DNA from: Enterobacter sp. BIGb0383
GTDB taxonomy: Bacteria > Pseudomonadota > Gammaproteobacteria > Enterobacterales > Enterobacteriaceae
NCBI RefSeq assembly: GCF_003751845.1
Contig: NZ_RJKQ01000004.1
Span: 1-64,000, forward strand
Direction of reading: 5' to 3'
DNA: 64,000 bases
Shown here: positions 1 to 10,625 of the stretch, one piece after another
Layout: every line of letters starts with the position of its first letter
Position numbering within the stretch: the first letter of the stretch is position 1
Notes under the pieces: generated by a model
Databases searched by the model: none
What the model was told of the DNA's origin: nothing
What the model saw: only the letters and a program-made list of their open reading frames with translations
Position numbers and translations under genes: made by a program

Positions 1-82
1 AATCCGTATCTTCGAGTGCCCACACAGATTGTCTGATAAATTGTTAAAGAGCAGTGCGACGCGCCTTTCGGCTTACTGTCGC
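1..82 (-). promoter_or_regulatory. rrn operon leader with boxA/boxB antiterminator
   Basis: On the minus strand this is the transcribed leader of a ribosomal RNA operon. The boxA element TGCTCTTTAACA is at 53-42, preceded by a GC-rich hairpin at about 82-56 that fits boxB. The leader runs off the window, so the 16S gene must start just beyond position 1. In E. coli the rrnC operon sits next to yieP, and the same neighbour is seen here. boxA/boxB allow Nus-dependent antitermination of rRNA synthesis. Confidence 0.9.
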
Positions 83-92
83 GAGGTGGCGT

Positions 93-120
93 ATATTACG
101 CTTTCCCTCTGAGAAGTCAA
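93..120 (-). promoter_or_regulatory. rrn P2 promoter
   Basis: Minus-strand -35 TTGACT (120-115) and -10 TAATAT (98-93) separated by 16 bases, directly upstream of the boxB/boxA leader. This matches the arrangement of enterobacterial rrn P2. Confidence 0.88.
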
Positions 121-190
121 CCGTTTATTTTCGGTTACCTTCAACTGTCAGGCCGGTGTTTATGCCGTTGTGCCGTGTCAGTGGAGGCGC

Positions 191-240
191 ATTATAGGGA
201 GTTATTCCGGGCTGACAAGAGGAAATTTAAAAAAAGATTC
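191..240 (-). promoter_or_regulatory. rrn P1 promoter with UP element
   Basis: Minus-strand -35 TTGTCA (218-213), 16-base spacer, -10 TATAAT (196-191), followed by the GC-rich discriminator GCGCC typical of stringently controlled rrn P1. The AT-rich tract at 221-240 is a good UP element. The gap 241-375 up to yieP holds no further gene that I can support; Fis sites are expected there but were not assigned. Confidence 0.9.
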
Positions 241-375
241 TAAGCGGGGATTTTTTCACCGCAATGGGGAGAAAAGCGCCATTAAACGCCCTGCTTGTCG
301 TTTTTGTAATCGAAATCACATCTCTGGTGGCATACTTAGCCGCAGTAAAAAGAACATAAAGAAGGAACGGCATCT

Positions 376-1095
376 ATGTCTTTACGCGCACAGCAGCTCG
401 CCGCGCAAAAGAATCTCTCATATATAGTGGCGGAAAAGCTGGCCCGACACATTCTGGCGGGTAAATTTGCGCCGGGTTCCATTCTGCCCGGAGAGATGGC
501 GCTGGGTGAACAATTCGGCGTGAGCCGCACGGCAGTCAGAGAAGCGGTCAAGACCCTGACCGCCAAAGGTATGGTTCTGCCGCGTCCGCGTATTGGCACT
601 CGCGTCATGCCGCAAAGCAGCTGGAACTTCCTCGATAAAGAGCTGCTGACCTGGTGGATGACGGAAGATAACTTTGAAGAGGTCATCAGCCACTTCCTTA
701 TTATGCGCAGCAGCCTGGAGCCACAGGCCTGTCTCCTGGCCGCGACGCAGGGTAATGCGGAGCAAAAGGGACAGCTCAATACGTTGATGGAAGGGATGGT
801 GCTGCTGAAGAAGCACTTTGACCGCCAGCGCTGGATAGAAGTGGATATGGCCTGGCATGAGCATATCTATCAAATGAGCGGTAATCCCTTCTTAACCTCG
901 TTCGCTTCGCTGTTCCATTCGGTGTACCGTCACTACTTCTCCTCTATTACCCATAATGAAGTGGTTAAACTCGATCTGCATCAGGCGATAGTCGATGCCA
1001 TTCAGGAGAGCGACGGGACGCGGGCATTACTGGCCTGTCAGGCTCTGCTGGCGGCACCCAACGCCCTTCCCCTCGACACACAGGACAAGGCATGA
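376..1095 (+). CDS. yieP: GntR/FadR-family transcriptional regulator YieP
   Basis: A 239-residue cytoplasmic regulator. Residues ~10-75 form a winged helix-turn-helix ([16 protein letters not shown] recognition helix, then the PRPRIGTRV wing). Residues ~90-225 form an all-helical FCD effector/dimerisation domain. It aligns closely with E. coli YieP (230 aa) apart from a divergent C-terminus ending in DTQDKA. The start at 376 follows GAAGGAA. Its stop overlaps the hsrA start (ATGA at 1092), so the two are translationally coupled. The ligand is not evident from sequence. Confidence 0.93.
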   Translation: MSLRAQQLAAQKNLSYIVAEKLARHILAGKFAPGSILPGEMALGEQFGVSRTAVREAVKTLTAKGMVLPRPRIGTRVMPQSSWNFLDKELLTWWMTEDNFEEVISHFLIMRSSLEPQACLLAATQGNAEQKGQLNTLMEGMVLLKKHFDRQRWIEVDMAWHEHIYQMSGNPFLTSFASLFHSVYRHYFSSITHNEVVKLDLHQAIVDAIQESDGTRALLACQALLAAPNALPLDTQDKA

Positions 1096-2483
1096 CAGAG
1101 AAAAAAGCGCGCAGTATGGCAGGACTGCCGTGGATCGCCGCGATGGCGTTCTTTATGCAGGCGCTCGACGCGACCATTCTGAATACCGCCCTTCCCGCTA
1201 TCGCCCAAAGCCTCAACCACTCGCCGCTGGCGATGCAATCCGCCATTATCAGCTATACCCTGACCGTTGCGATGCTGATCCCGGTCAGCGGCTGGCTGGC
1301 AGATCGCTTCGGCACCCGACGCGTCTTTATGCTGGCGGTTAGCCTCTTTACCCTCGGATCGCTGGCCTGTGCTCTTTCCGGCTCGCTGGCCGAGCTGGTA
1401 ACTTTCCGTATTATCCAGGGCGTGGGCGGAGCGATGATGATGCCAGTGGCGCGTCTTGCTCTTCTGCGGGCATATCCGCGCAGCGAACTGCTCCCGGTTC
1501 TGAACTTTGTCACCATGCCGGGGCTGGTTGGCCCGATTTTGGGACCAGTGCTGGGTGGGGTGCTGGTCACCTGGGCCAGCTGGCACTGGATCTTCCTGAT
1601 TAATATTCCTATCGGTATCGCCGGGCTGCTCTACGCCCGCAAATATATGCCGAACTTCACCACGCCGCGCCGCCGTTTTGACGGCGTTGGCTTTCTGCTG
1701 TTCGGCTTTAGCCTGGTACTGTTTTCCTGCGGGATGGAGATGTTCGGTGAGCGGCTGGTCACCAGCTGGATTGCGCTGGCCATTATCATCACCAGTCTGC
1801 TTCTGCTGGCGGCCTATGTCCGCCACGCCCGTCGCCATCCTACGCCGCTGATTGCGCTACCGATGTTTAAGATCCGCACCTTCTCGGTGGGCATCGCGGG
1901 CAACCTCGCCACGCGTCTCGGCACCGGCTGCGTACCCTTTTTGATGCCGCTAATGCTCCAGGTCGGTTTTGGTTACCCGGCGCTGATCGCCGGCTGCATG
2001 ATGGCACCAACGGCGATGGGCTCAATCCTGGCGAAATCGATGGTCACCCAGGTACTGCGCTGGTGCGGTTACCGCAAGACGCTGGTTGGCGTGACGTTGT
2101 TTATCGGCCTGATGATTGCGCAGTTCTCGTTCCAGTCCCCGGCGATGCCGGTATGGATGCTGATCCTGCCGCTGTTTATTCTTGGAATGGCCATGTCGAC
2201 CCAGTTTACCGCCATGAATACCATTACCCTTGCTGACCTGACCGACGAAAGCGCCAGCGGTGGCAATAGCGTGCTGGCCGTTACGCAGCAGCTGTCGATC
2301 AGTCTGGGTGTGGCGGTAAGCGCGGCGGTATTGCGTATCTATGAGGGAATAGAGGGCACCAGTACGGTGGATCAGTTCCACTATACCTTTATTAGCATGG
2401 GGGCGATTACGGTTCTGTCGGCGGGGATGTTTATGCTGTTAAAACCAAAAGACGGCCGCAACCTGATTAAGGAGCGGCATTAA
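1092..2483 (+). CDS. hsrA: MFS transporter HsrA (DHA2 drug:H+ antiporter type)
   Basis: A 463-residue multi-pass inner-membrane protein of the major facilitator superfamily, DHA2 (14-helix) branch. The loop 2-3 signature [11 protein letters not shown] and the antiporter motif C region ([10 protein letters not shown]) are both present. It is very close to E. coli HsrA (475 aa), named for overexpression effects on RpoS-dependent traits; the natural substrate is not established. It starts at an ATGA overlap with yieP. The C-terminus is about 12 residues shorter than in E. coli, and its stop overlaps the convergent rbsR stop by four bases, with no terminator between them. Confidence 0.93.
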   Translation: MTEKKARSMAGLPWIAAMAFFMQALDATILNTALPAIAQSLNHSPLAMQSAIISYTLTVAMLIPVSGWLADRFGTRRVFMLAVSLFTLGSLACALSGSLAELVTFRIIQGVGGAMMMPVARLALLRAYPRSELLPVLNFVTMPGLVGPILGPVLGGVLVTWASWHWIFLINIPIGIAGLLYARKYMPNFTTPRRRFDGVGFLLFGFSLVLFSCGMEMFGERLVTSWIALAIIITSLLLLAAYVRHARRHPTPLIALPMFKIRTFSVGIAGNLATRLGTGCVPFLMPLMLQVGFGYPALIAGCMMAPTAMGSILAKSMVTQVLRWCGYRKTLVGVTLFIGLMIAQFSFQSPAMPVWMLILPLFILGMAMSTQFTAMNTITLADLTDESASGGNSVLAVTQQLSISLGVAVSAAVLRIYEGIEGTSTVDQFHYTFISMGAITVLSAGMFMLLKPKDGRNLIKERH

Positions 2484-3472
2484 ACCGAACCGCGCACCAT
2501 CAGTTCCGGGGTGAGCTGCAGGCGTTGCTGGGCAAGTTCCGGCTCCGCCATGCGGTTGATCAGCACATCAATCGCCAGCTCGCCGAGTTCATCTTTTGGC
2601 TGATGGATTGTCGTCAGAGGCGGCGTCATATAGCGCGCCAGTTCGATATCGTCATAGCCGACAATCGCCATATCCTGCGGAATATGCAGCCCGGCCTGAT
2701 ACAGCGCCTGATAGGCACCCACCGCCATCGCATCGTTACCGATAAATACCGCATCCGGTGGCGTCGCGTGGGCCAGCAGTTTCTGCATCGCATCAAAACC
2801 GCCGCCAAACTCAAAGTCGGCAATCACTTCATAATCTGCCGGAACGGTCAGCCCGCTGCGGGACATCGCCTCCCGATAACCTTCAAGACGAAGTCGCGCC
2901 GGGGTTTTATCCAATGGGCCAGTTATGCAGGCGATACGGGTATGGCCTTTATCAATCAGATACTGGGTCGCCATATCGCCACCCAGCAGAGAGTTATCCT
3001 GAATCAGATCGCTGTCGCCCTCGAACGGCGACCAGTCCATCATTACCGTCGGGATCGACGGGTAGCGGCGAATAATCTCAACCGAAGGCTGATGCGTTTC
3101 GGTGCACAGCAGCAGCAGCCCGTCGACGCGTTTTTGCATCAGCATCTCAAGGTTGCGGTTCATCCGCTGCTCGTCGCCTTCAGTATTGCAGAGCACGAGG
3201 CTGTAGCCACGCTCAAAACAGCTGCGCTCGACGCCGCGAACCAGTTCGGAATAGAAGGGGTTGCTGCTGGCGGTAATCAGCATGCCGATGGTGCGGGTCT
3301 GCTTCAGCTTAAGACTGCGTGCCAGCGCGGAAGGCGCGTAGTTGAGCGTCTTAATCGCCGCGTCCACTTTTTCAATAATCGCCTCGCTCACAAAGCGATC
3401 TTTATTGATAACGTGAGAGACGGTAGAAGTAGAAACACCCGCCAGGCGAGCAACATCCTTCATTGTGGCCAA
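2480..3472 (-). CDS. rbsR: Ribose operon repressor RbsR (LacI family)
   Basis: 330 residues, the same length as E. coli RbsR. It has an N-terminal LacI-type helix-turn-helix ([19 protein letters not shown]), a hinge helix (SALARSLK) and a periplasmic-binding-protein-like ribose-binding core from ~60. RbsR binds palindromic CGAAACGTTTCG operators, and such operators are present upstream of rbsD (8357-8450). It is the last gene of the rbs operon, three bases after rbsK. Confidence 0.97.
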   Translation of the reverse strand: MATMKDVARLAGVSTSTVSHVINKDRFVSEAIIEKVDAAIKTLNYAPSALARSLKLKQTRTIGMLITASSNPFYSELVRGVERSCFERGYSLVLCNTEGDEQRMNRNLEMLMQKRVDGLLLLCTETHQPSVEIIRRYPSIPTVMMDWSPFEGDSDLIQDNSLLGGDMATQYLIDKGHTRIACITGPLDKTPARLRLEGYREAMSRSGLTVPADYEVIADFEFGGGFDAMQKLLAHATPPDAVFIGNDAMAVGAYQALYQAGLHIPQDMAIVGYDDIELARYMTPPLTTIHQPKDELGELAIDVLINRMAEPELAQQRLQLTPELMVRGSV

Positions 3473-3475
3473 AAT

Positions 3476-4405
3476 TTACCCCTGCTGACCTAAGAATTCG
3501 TCTATCTCTTTGCGCCAGGGAACCGAAGGCTGCGCACCTTTGCGCGTCACGGCAATGGCCGCGGCGGCATGGGCAAAGCGAATCGCCTCGGCCAGTGGTT
3601 TCTCTTCCAGCAGCGCCGTAATCAACGCCCCGTTGAAGGTATCCCCGGCGGCGATAGTATCGATGGCCTGCACTTTAAAGCCGGGAATACGACTGCCTTC
3701 GCCGTTAACGCTGGCCCAGACGCCACGGCTGCCCAGGGTGATCAGTACGGTTTTGATGCCTTTGTCATGGAGGATCTGCGCCGCTTTTGCCGCGTCAGCT
3801 TCATTATCCACGCGAACGCCAGTCAGCTTTTCCGCCTCGGTTTCGTTCGGGGTAATGATATCGAGCAGCGACAGGAGCTCATCTGACAGTTCACGGGCCG
3901 GAGCCGGGTTTAGCGCCACCAGCGTCTGGTTCTCGCGGGCAATTTTTGCCGCCGCCAGCACGCTTTCAATCGGCGATTCCAGCTGCATCAGCAGCGCGGA
4001 AGCCCCGGCGATACGCTCGCGCTGAGCTTCAACCAGTTCCACCGTTAATGCCGCGTTGGCACCGGCATGAATACCGATGACATTCTCCCCTTCGCCGTTA
4101 ACAAAGATTAGGGCCACACCGGTGGATTCACCCGCAATGACGCTAACGGGTGCGATGTCGATATTGTCGCTGGCCAGCTGTTTACGCACGCGTTCGCCGG
4201 TATCGTCATCGCCGGTACAGGCGATAAACGCAATCTTTGCGCCGCTGCGACCCGCCGCGACGGCCTGATTGGCACCTTTGCCGCCAAAGGCGATCTGGTA
4301 CTGGCTCCCCAGCAGGGTTTCGCCCGGTGCAGGGAAGGATTCAAGGTTGAGAATGTGATCGGCATTGATACTGCCAAGGACGACGAGACTGCCTGCAGTT
4401 TTCAT
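3476..4405 (-). CDS. rbsK: Ribokinase RbsK
   Basis: PfkB-family sugar kinase that phosphorylates D-ribose to ribose 5-phosphate for the pentose phosphate pathway. The N-terminal GGKGANQAVAAGR motif and the C-terminal DTIAAGDTFNGAL motif with catalytic Asp are intact. The ATG at 4405 gives 309 aa, the E. coli length; a GTG at 4420 would add five residues but has no ribosome binding site. A perfect hairpin separates it from rbsB. Confidence 0.96.
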   Translation of the reverse strand: MKTAGSLVVLGSINADHILNLESFPAPGETLLGSQYQIAFGGKGANQAVAAGRSGAKIAFIACTGDDDTGERVRKQLASDNIDIAPVSVIAGESTGVALIFVNGEGENVIGIHAGANAALTVELVEAQRERIAGASALLMQLESPIESVLAAAKIARENQTLVALNPAPARELSDELLSLLDIITPNETEAEKLTGVRVDNEADAAKAAQILHDKGIKTVLITLGSRGVWASVNGEGSRIPGFKVQAIDTIAAGDTFNGALITALLEEKPLAEAIRFAHAAAAIAVTRKGAQPSVPWRKEIDEFLGQQG

Positions 4406-4426
4406 GTTCAGAATATCCACTAAGAT

Positions 4427-4449
4427 GCGCCACCGGGAACCGGTGGCGC
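4427..4449. repeat. Intercistronic hairpin between rbsB and rbsK
   Basis: Perfect inverted repeat with a 10-base stem (GCGCCACCGG), loop GAA and the complementary arm. There is no U-run on the minus strand, so it is more likely an mRNA-stabilising or attenuating hairpin than a full terminator. Such elements commonly raise binding-protein yield over downstream genes. Confidence 0.75.
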
Positions 4450-4515
4450 GTGCCCTGCTTTTCTTTTACGTAGTCCTTCAGGTCGTCTGCCCGTGGCGCG
4501 ACCCAAATGGCTTTC

Positions 4516-5406
4516 TTACTGCTTGATAACCAGTTTCAGATCCACCGGGATTTTGGCGTAAACTTTTTCGCCTTTCAGGACTTTATCCGCGGTTTCAACG
4601 CCGGTAGCACCGATCTGCTCAGGCAGCTGAGCGATAGTTGCCGCCAGTTTGCCATCTTTAACGGCTTTTTCACCGTCCGGCGTACCGTCAAAGCCAACAA
4701 CCATCACGTCGGTTTTGCCTGCGGTCTGCAGCGCACGCAGTGCACCCAGCGCCATTTCATCGTTCTGTGCAAATACAGCCTGCACGTCCGGATGCGCGGT
4801 CAGCAGGTTCTGCATAACGTTCAGACCTTTAGTACGGTCGAAGTCAGCAGGCTGGCTGGCCAGAACGTTAAATTTGTGTGCCGCAACGGCCTGCTGGAAG
4901 CCTTCGCCACGCTCACGCGCTGCTGAAGTCCCTGCAATGCCCTGCAGTTCAATCACTTTCGCGCCTTCACCGGCCTGCTTAGCGATGTAGTTACCGGCGA
5001 TTTTGCCGCCCAGCACGTTATCAGAAGCGATGTGGCTGACCACTTCACCCTGAGAGGCCACGCGGTCAAGGGTGATCACCGGGATTTTCGCCTGGTTAGC
5101 CATTTTCACAGCGTTACCTACAGCGTCGGAATCGGTCGGGTTGATCAGCAGCAGTTTAGCGCCACGGACGGTCAGGTCCTGAACGTTCGCCAGCTCTTTG
5201 GCCGGGTTATTCTGGGAGTCGAGGATAACCAGGTCATAGCCCAGTTTGTCCGCTTCTTTCTGCGCGCCATCCTTCAGAGAAACGAAGAACGGGTTGTTGA
5301 GCGTGGAGATAACCAGTGCAATGGTGTCTTTTGCCATTGCGTTTGCGCTCACCGTCGCGCTCAGCGCCACGGCAGAAACCAGAGTAGCCAGCTTTTTCAT
5401 GTTCAT
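4516..5406 (-). CDS. rbsB: Periplasmic D-ribose-binding protein RbsB
   Basis: 296-residue precursor. The signal peptide ([17 protein letters not shown]...) ends AMA|KD at about residue 25. The mature type I periplasmic binding fold carries the ribose-site segments STLNNPFF and QNDEMALGA. It delivers ribose to the RbsA-RbsC transporter and to the Trg chemoreceptor (family knowledge). It is the same length as E. coli RbsB. The gene lies 29 bases after rbsC. Confidence 0.97.
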   Translation of the reverse strand: MNMKKLATLVSAVALSATVSANAMAKDTIALVISTLNNPFFVSLKDGAQKEADKLGYDLVILDSQNNPAKELANVQDLTVRGAKLLLINPTDSDAVGNAVKMANQAKIPVITLDRVASQGEVVSHIASDNVLGGKIAGNYIAKQAGEGAKVIELQGIAGTSAARERGEGFQQAVAAHKFNVLASQPADFDRTKGLNVMQNLLTAHPDVQAVFAQNDEMALGALRALQTAGKTDVMVVGFDGTPDGEKAVKDGKLAATIAQLPEQIGATGVETADKVLKGEKVYAKIPVDLKLVIKQ

Positions 5407-5435
5407 ATTTATGATGTCCTGTATGTGTGAAGTAC

Positions 5436-6401
5436 TTACTGCTTCTTGTTGTCTACCAGCACCGCCAGCAAAATCACCACGGCTTTTACAATCATCTGGT
5501 AGTAAGAGGAAACACCTAATAAATTCAAACCATTGTTAAGGAACCCGAGGATCAGCGCACCGATCAGCGTACCCACAATCCGGCCTTTACCGCCTGCCAG
5601 ACTGGTTCCTCCTAATACAACTGCTGCAATCGCATCCAGCTCATAACCCGTCCCCGCCGTAGGCTGGGCGGAAGAGAGACGCGCCACTTCGATAATACCC
5701 GCCAGCGAAGCCAATAAACCGCACAGTGAATAAACGATAATTTTGACTTTGTCGACGCTAATCCCGGACAGACGAGTCGCAGACTCATTGCCGCCGAGGG
5801 CATAGATATAACGTCCCAGACGCGTGTGATGCAACATATACCAGGCCGCGATAAACACAATCGCCATAATCCATACCGGCGTCGGAATGCCCAGCGGGCG
5901 CCCTATCCCAAACCAGCCAAAGACATCGGCGTTGTCGGTGAAGCCGGTATTAACAGGACTGCCGTTGGTGTAGACCATGGTGACGCCGCGCAGCAGCAGC
6001 ATCATCACCAGAGTGGCGATAAATGCCTGCACCCGACCTTTAGCAACAATCACCCCGGTGATCCCGCCAATCGCCGCACCCAGCGCCAGGGCCGCAGCCA
6101 CTGCCACCAGCGCATTCACTTCGAAACCGACGATAGAGGCAGCAACCGCACCGGTCAGCGCCAGCAGCGAGCCGACGGACAGGTCAATCCCCGAGGTCAG
6201 GATCACCAGCGTCATCCCCACCGCCATAATGGCGTTCACGGAGGTCTGCTGCAGAATATTGAACAGGTTATTGACGGTAAAAAAGTTCGGGCTCATGGTC
6301 GAGACGATCGCGATCAGCACCAGCAGGGCAATCAGCGATTTTTGCTCCATCAGCCACGCTTTGGTGAAATAACGGCGACCAGTAACAGCCTGGGTAGTCA
6401 T
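5436..6401 (-). CDS. rbsC: Ribose ABC transporter permease RbsC
   Basis: 321-residue polytopic inner-membrane permease of the ribose/galactose BPD transporter family, identical in length to E. coli RbsC. It carries the cytoplasmic coupling-loop segment [15 protein letters not shown], which contacts RbsA, and hydrophobic segments along its length. It starts five bases after the rbsA stop, within the rbs operon. Confidence 0.96.
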   Translation of the reverse strand: MTTQAVTGRRYFTKAWLMEQKSLIALLVLIAIVSTMSPNFFTVNNLFNILQQTSVNAIMAVGMTLVILTSGIDLSVGSLLALTGAVAASIVGFEVNALVAVAAALALGAAIGGITGVIVAKGRVQAFIATLVMMLLLRGVTMVYTNGSPVNTGFTDNADVFGWFGIGRPLGIPTPVWIMAIVFIAAWYMLHHTRLGRYIYALGGNESATRLSGISVDKVKIIVYSLCGLLASLAGIIEVARLSSAQPTAGTGYELDAIAAVVLGGTSLAGGKGRIVGTLIGALILGFLNNGLNLLGVSSYYQMIVKAVVILLAVLVDNKKQ

Positions 6402-6406
6402 CTTTT

Positions 6407-7912
6407 TTACTCCTGATTCACACGATTAAGCTTGCCCACAGCGGCAGCCATCAATACTTCCTGGGTGGCCTGCTCGCGCGTGAATTCACCGCCGAGATGC
6501 CCTTCATGCATAACGATAATACGATCGCTCATACCTAATACTTCTGGCATTTCGGATGAGACCAGAATAATGCTCAGGCCATCGGCTTTAAACTGGTTAA
6601 TTAATTGATAAATCTCTTTTTTCGCCCCAACATCCACCCCGCGGGTTGGCTCATCGAGGATCAGCACTTTCGGCCGGGTCATTAAGCCGCGGGCGATCGC
6701 CACCTTTTGCTGATTACCGCCGGACAGCAGGCCAATGGCCTGTTCCATTGACGGGGTTTTAACATTAAACAGACGGATGAAATCACCCACCGCCTGCTGT
6801 TCATCTTTATGTTTCAGGCCGCCGCCGCTGCGGCTAAAGTAGCGAAGGGCAGTCAGGGACATGTTCTCTTTGACCGACATCCCCAGCACCAGGCCATCGC
6901 GCTTACGGTCTTCGGAGATATACACAATCCCGTTCGCCAGCCCATCCTGCGGAGAGCGGGTAACCACTTCATGACCGTCGAGGGTGACGTAACCGCTGGC
7001 ACGCGGCAGCGCGCCGTAGAGCACCTTCATCAGTTCAGTACGACCCGCGCCCATCAGGCCCGCCACGCCGAGGATTTCCCCTTCACGCAGCGTAAAGCTG
7101 ACGTTATTCACGCCGGAGCCGCACAGGTTATCGACCTTCAGGCGCACGTTACCCGGCGCTTTGTCCAGACGCGGGTACTGGTCTTCCAGCTTGCGGCCCA
7201 CCATCATCTCAATCAGCGAATCTTCCGTGAGGCTGACGACTTCACGTTCGGCAATAAACTGGCCGTCGCGGAAGACCGTCACGTCATCGCAGATTTCGAA
7301 GATCTCTTTCATGCGGTGGGAGATATAGACAATTCCGCGTCCCTGAGCTTTCAGCTCACGAATAACGCGGAACAGAGATTCGGTTTCGGTATCGGTCAGG
7401 GCATCGGTCGGTTCATCCATCACGATGACTTTCGACTCGAAGCTCAGCACTTTGGCGATCTCCACCATCTGCTGATCGCCGATGGACAGCTCGCCCACCA
7501 GCCGGTCGCTTTTAAAGCGCAGGTTCAGCTTCGCCAGCAGCTTATCGGCTTCGGCGTACATGGTTTTCCAGTCGATTTTGCCAAAGCGCCCCACGTACTC
7601 ACGGCCAAGGAAGATATTCTCGGCAATGGAGAGCTGCGGGATCAGGTTCAGCTCCTGGTGAATAATCCCGATACCGGCTTCCTGGGAGGATTTAGGACCG
7701 TTAAACGTGGTCTCTTTTCCCAGCCACAGCAGCGAACCGGCGTCGCGCTGATAGATACCGGTCAGGACTTTCATCATGGTGGATTTGCCGGCGCCGTTTT
7801 CGCCAACCAGCGCCATAACGCGGCCAGCGTAGACATTCAACGCTGCGCCGGAGAGGGCTTTCACCCCGGGGAACGATTTTTCGATCCCTTTTAGCTGTAA
7901 TAATGCGTCCAT
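6407..7912 (-). CDS. rbsA: Ribose ABC transporter tandem ATPase RbsA
   Basis: 501-residue ATPase with two fused ABC domains. The first has Walker [10 protein letters not shown] (37-45), signature LSIGDQQ and Walker [11 protein letters not shown]. The second has a degenerate Walker A (GLMGAGRTE), signature LSGGNQQ and a good Walker B ([10 protein letters not shown]). This asymmetry is typical of sugar importers of this class. The start at ATG 7912 (MDALLQ) matches the E. coli protein; an in-frame upstream extension to 7957 runs into rbsD and is not favoured. It lies seven bases after rbsD. Confidence 0.96.
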   Translation of the reverse strand: MDALLQLKGIEKSFPGVKALSGAALNVYAGRVMALVGENGAGKSTMMKVLTGIYQRDAGSLLWLGKETTFNGPKSSQEAGIGIIHQELNLIPQLSIAENIFLGREYVGRFGKIDWKTMYAEADKLLAKLNLRFKSDRLVGELSIGDQQMVEIAKVLSFESKVIVMDEPTDALTDTETESLFRVIRELKAQGRGIVYISHRMKEIFEICDDVTVFRDGQFIAEREVVSLTEDSLIEMMVGRKLEDQYPRLDKAPGNVRLKVDNLCGSGVNNVSFTLREGEILGVAGLMGAGRTELMKVLYGALPRASGYVTLDGHEVVTRSPQDGLANGIVYISEDRKRDGLVLGMSVKENMSLTALRYFSRSGGGLKHKDEQQAVGDFIRLFNVKTPSMEQAIGLLSGGNQQKVAIARGLMTRPKVLILDEPTRGVDVGAKKEIYQLINQFKADGLSIILVSSEMPEVLGMSDRIIVMHEGHLGGEFTREQATQEVLMAAAVGKLNRVNQE

Positions 7913-7919
7913 GAGGGCC

Positions 7920-8339
7920 TCAGAAGGTGACGCCAGCACAGAGAATGATATTCGCATACGGGGAACACTCCCCGCTGCGAATTACCGCCTGACTGTCTGC
8001 GGTTTTTTGTTTGAACTGCTCATGTGTGATGTAACGAATTTCTATGGTGTTTCCCTGGTGTTTCTGCAGCTGCCCGATATGGCCGAGCAACGTTTCGTGG
8101 AGCTGCGGATTGTGCTGCTTAATTTCCGCGGCAAGAATAGCCGATTCAACCTGCATTTCAGCCGTGACCACTTCCAGTACCTGCATAAACGCAGGCACGC
8201 CCTGGGTTAACGCCATATCAATACGCGTTGTGCTACCAGGAATTGGCAGACCGGCGTCACAAACCACCAGCGTATCAGTATGCCCAAGACGGGAAATGAC
8301 TGACGAAATCTCAGAGTTAAGAACCGAACCTTTCTTCAT
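7920..8339 (-). CDS. rbsD: D-ribose pyranase RbsD
   Basis: 139 residues, full length. It interconverts beta-ribopyranose and beta-ribofuranose, supplying the furanose form for ribokinase. The conserved His20 of the LGHTD segment and the ITHEQFK region near residue 105 are present. It is the first gene of the rbs operon; the RbsR palindrome lies 18-33 bases upstream of its ATG. Confidence 0.96.
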   Translation of the reverse strand: MKKGSVLNSEISSVISRLGHTDTLVVCDAGLPIPGSTTRIDMALTQGVPAFMQVLEVVTAEMQVESAILAAEIKQHNPQLHETLLGHIGQLQKHQGNTIEIRYITHEQFKQKTADSQAVIRSGECSPYANIILCAGVTF

Positions 8340-8356
8340 TGTTTTATTACTCCATT

Positions 8357-8372
8357 AGCGAAACGTTTCGCT
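8357..8372. promoter_or_regulatory. RbsR operator, promoter-proximal
   Basis: Perfect palindrome AGCGAAACGTTTCGCT, essentially the E. coli rbs operator, in the rbsD leader. RbsR repression relieved by ribose is expected from the family. Confidence 0.88.
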
Positions 8373-8423
8373 GATGATGAGTGTAATATGAGTAATGAAC
8401 ATAAAACCACCGCAAAGTGAAAG

Positions 8424-8450
8424 AAATGTGATCGCCATCGAAACGTTTCG
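8424..8450. promoter_or_regulatory. Second RbsR-type palindrome overlapping a CRP-like half site
   Basis: CGAAACGTTTCG at 8439-8450 repeats the RbsR operator core 80 bases upstream of the first. It overlaps the right half of a CRP-like site whose left half (AAATGTGATC, 8424-8433) is perfect. A further half palindrome CGAAACGT lies at 8494-8501. The layout implies looping or competition with CRP; this is inference. Confidence 0.6.
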
Positions 8451-8503
8451 CGACAGGGTTCATCAGGCTTTAGCTTTAACGGAAATTACCGATCGAAACG
8501 TAT

Positions 8504-8531
8504 AAAAAACCCTCTTAAGAAAGCGGGTTTT
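8504..8531 (-). terminator. kup terminator
   Basis: On the minus strand, AAAACCC pairs with GGGTTTT and is followed by a run of T. It sits seven bases downstream of the kup stop. Confidence 0.7.
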
Positions 8532-8537
8532 CGCGTT

Positions 8538-10406
8538 TTAAATCTCGACCTGGGTACCCAGCTCAATGACCCGGTTGGGTGGGATCTCGAACTGGTCAGG
8601 CGCGCGCAGGGCGTTGCGCTGCAGGAGAAGGTAGAGCTTGCCGCGCAGGCGCAGATACCAGGGGCGCTTGCCCAGAATAAGCGACTCGTGCGACATAAAG
8701 AACGAGGTTTCCATCATCCGGCAGCTCAGCCCTTCCAGGCCGCAGCGGTGGAACACCTCCTCTACATTGGGCGTTTCGCGCCAGCCGTAGCTGGCCACCA
8801 CCCGCCAGAAGGTCGGCGACAGCTGCTCGATCTGCACCCGGCGAACATTATGTACATAAGGCGCATCTTCCGTACGCAGCGTCAGCAGGATCACCCGCTC
8901 GTGAAGCACCTTGTTGTGCTTGAGGTTATGCATCAGCGCAAAGGGGATCACTTTCTGGGCGCGGGACATATAGACGGCGGTCCCCGGCACGCGAACCGGA
9001 GGCGACTTCTCCAGCGAGGCGATCATCGCCTCCAGAGAATTACCGTGCTCATGCATACGGCGCAGCAGGCGGAAGCGCTCGCTTTTCCAGGTGGTCATAA
9101 TCACGAACATCACCAGGCCGAGGCTTAACGGCAGCCAGCCGCCGGACAGCAGCTTATCGAGGTTTGCAGAGAACAGCGGCACATCCACGCTCAGGAAGGC
9201 CACCACCATCAGCCCCACCAGCCAACCGCTCCACTGCCAGTTTTTACGGGCCACGGTGGCGCAAAGAATAGAGGTCAGTACCATGGTCCCGGTCACCGCA
9301 ATCCCGTAGGCAGCGGCCAGGTTGCTGGAGTGCTCGAAGCTGACAATCACAATCACCACCGCGACGTAGAGCATCCAGTTAACAAACGGGATATAGATCT
9401 GCCCTGATTCCATTTCCGAGGTGTGAATAATGCGCATCGGCGACAGATAGCCCAGACGCACCGCCTGACGGGTCAGGGAGAAGACACCGGAGATCACCGC
9501 CTGGGACGCAATCACCGTCGCCAGAGTGGCAATAATTAACATCGGGATCAGCGCCCAGTCGGGCGCCAGCAGGAAGAAGGGGTTTTTAATCGCTTCCGGC
9601 GTTTTCAGCAGCAGCGCGCCCTGGCCAAAATAGTTCAACACCAGCGACGGCAGGACCAGGGAAAACCAGGCCAGGCGGATCGGCAGCTTGCCGAAGTGGC
9701 CCATATCGGCATACAGCGCCTCAACCCCGGTGATTGCCAGCACCACCGCGCCAAGCGCAACAAAGGAGACGGTTTTGTACTCAAGGAAGAAGTGCAGCGC
9801 CCAGGCCGGATTCAGCGCCTGCAGCACCTCGGGATTACTGATTATCCCGCGCAGGCCAAGCACGGCCAGGATCAGGAACCAGGCCAGCATAATCGGCGCG
9901 AAGAGTTTCCCCACCATGCCGGTCCCGTGCTTCTGGATAGCAAACAGCAGCGTCAGCACCACAATAGAGAGAGGCACAATCCAGGTATCGAGCGAGGGTG
10001 CGACGATTTCCAGCCCTTCCATCGCCGACATCACCGATATCGCCGGGGTGATCACCACCTCACCATAGAAGAAGCTGCCGCCGATAAGCCCCATAATCAC
10101 CAGCACGGAGGTCATCCTCGCGCTGGTATTGCGCCCGGCCAGCGACATCAGGGTTAAGATCCCCCCTTCACCGGCATTATCAGCACGCATAACGAAGGTC
10201 AGATATTTAATGGAGACAACAACAATCAGCAGCCAGAAAATCAGGGACAGAAAACCAAAGACGGCGTCGCGTTCAACGCCAAAACCAAACTGGCCGGACA
10301 GACATTCACGAAGGGTATAGAGTGGGCTGGTGCCAATATCACCATAGACAACCCCAATGGCCGCAAGCGTAACCGCGGACAATGATTGCTTATTCTCAGA
10401 GCTCAT
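8538..10406 (-). CDS. kup: Low-affinity potassium transporter Kup (TrkD)
   Basis: 622-residue K+:H+ symporter. The N-terminal ~440 residues are strongly hydrophobic (about 12 membrane segments); a hydrophilic cytoplasmic domain follows. The family signature [14 protein letters not shown] is near the N-terminus, followed by [13 protein letters not shown]-like and [15 protein letters not shown] segments. The ATG at 10406 gives exactly the E. coli length and N-terminus (MSSENKQSL); a longer frame to 10460 is less likely. It also imports caesium in E. coli. Confidence 0.96.
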   Translation of the reverse strand: MSSENKQSLSAVTLAAIGVVYGDIGTSPLYTLRECLSGQFGFGVERDAVFGFLSLIFWLLIVVVSIKYLTFVMRADNAGEGGILTLMSLAGRNTSARMTSVLVIMGLIGGSFFYGEVVITPAISVMSAMEGLEIVAPSLDTWIVPLSIVVLTLLFAIQKHGTGMVGKLFAPIMLAWFLILAVLGLRGIISNPEVLQALNPAWALHFFLEYKTVSFVALGAVVLAITGVEALYADMGHFGKLPIRLAWFSLVLPSLVLNYFGQGALLLKTPEAIKNPFFLLAPDWALIPMLIIATLATVIASQAVISGVFSLTRQAVRLGYLSPMRIIHTSEMESGQIYIPFVNWMLYVAVVIVIVSFEHSSNLAAAYGIAVTGTMVLTSILCATVARKNWQWSGWLVGLMVVAFLSVDVPLFSANLDKLLSGGWLPLSLGLVMFVIMTTWKSERFRLLRRMHEHGNSLEAMIASLEKSPPVRVPGTAVYMSRAQKVIPFALMHNLKHNKVLHERVILLTLRTEDAPYVHNVRRVQIEQLSPTFWRVVASYGWRETPNVEEVFHRCGLEGLSCRMMETSFFMSHESLILGKRPWYLRLRGKLYLLLQRNALRAPDQFEIPPNRVIELGTQVEI

Positions 10407-10625
10407 AGACTCGTCTTTCGTTAACCAGGTGAAATGTGTGCTGAGTCCGTTCGCCCACAAAAAGGCGCACAGTATGCATGATTAATGGCAAATTCGTCTC
10501 TCTATATCAAGCGGGTTTAATCTGGCGCAAAGAAAACATGGCCGTTGTTCAGTCTATTAGCCCGGTTCAAAATGTCTATACTCGCTTCATAAAGCCGTAA
10601 CCCGGCGAAAGGACGCAATTTTATT

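Noticed and set aside
170-427. 85-codon plus-strand ORF over the rrn P1 promoter
   Set aside because: It overlaps the P1 core and runs into yieP in another frame; promoter identity is far better supported.
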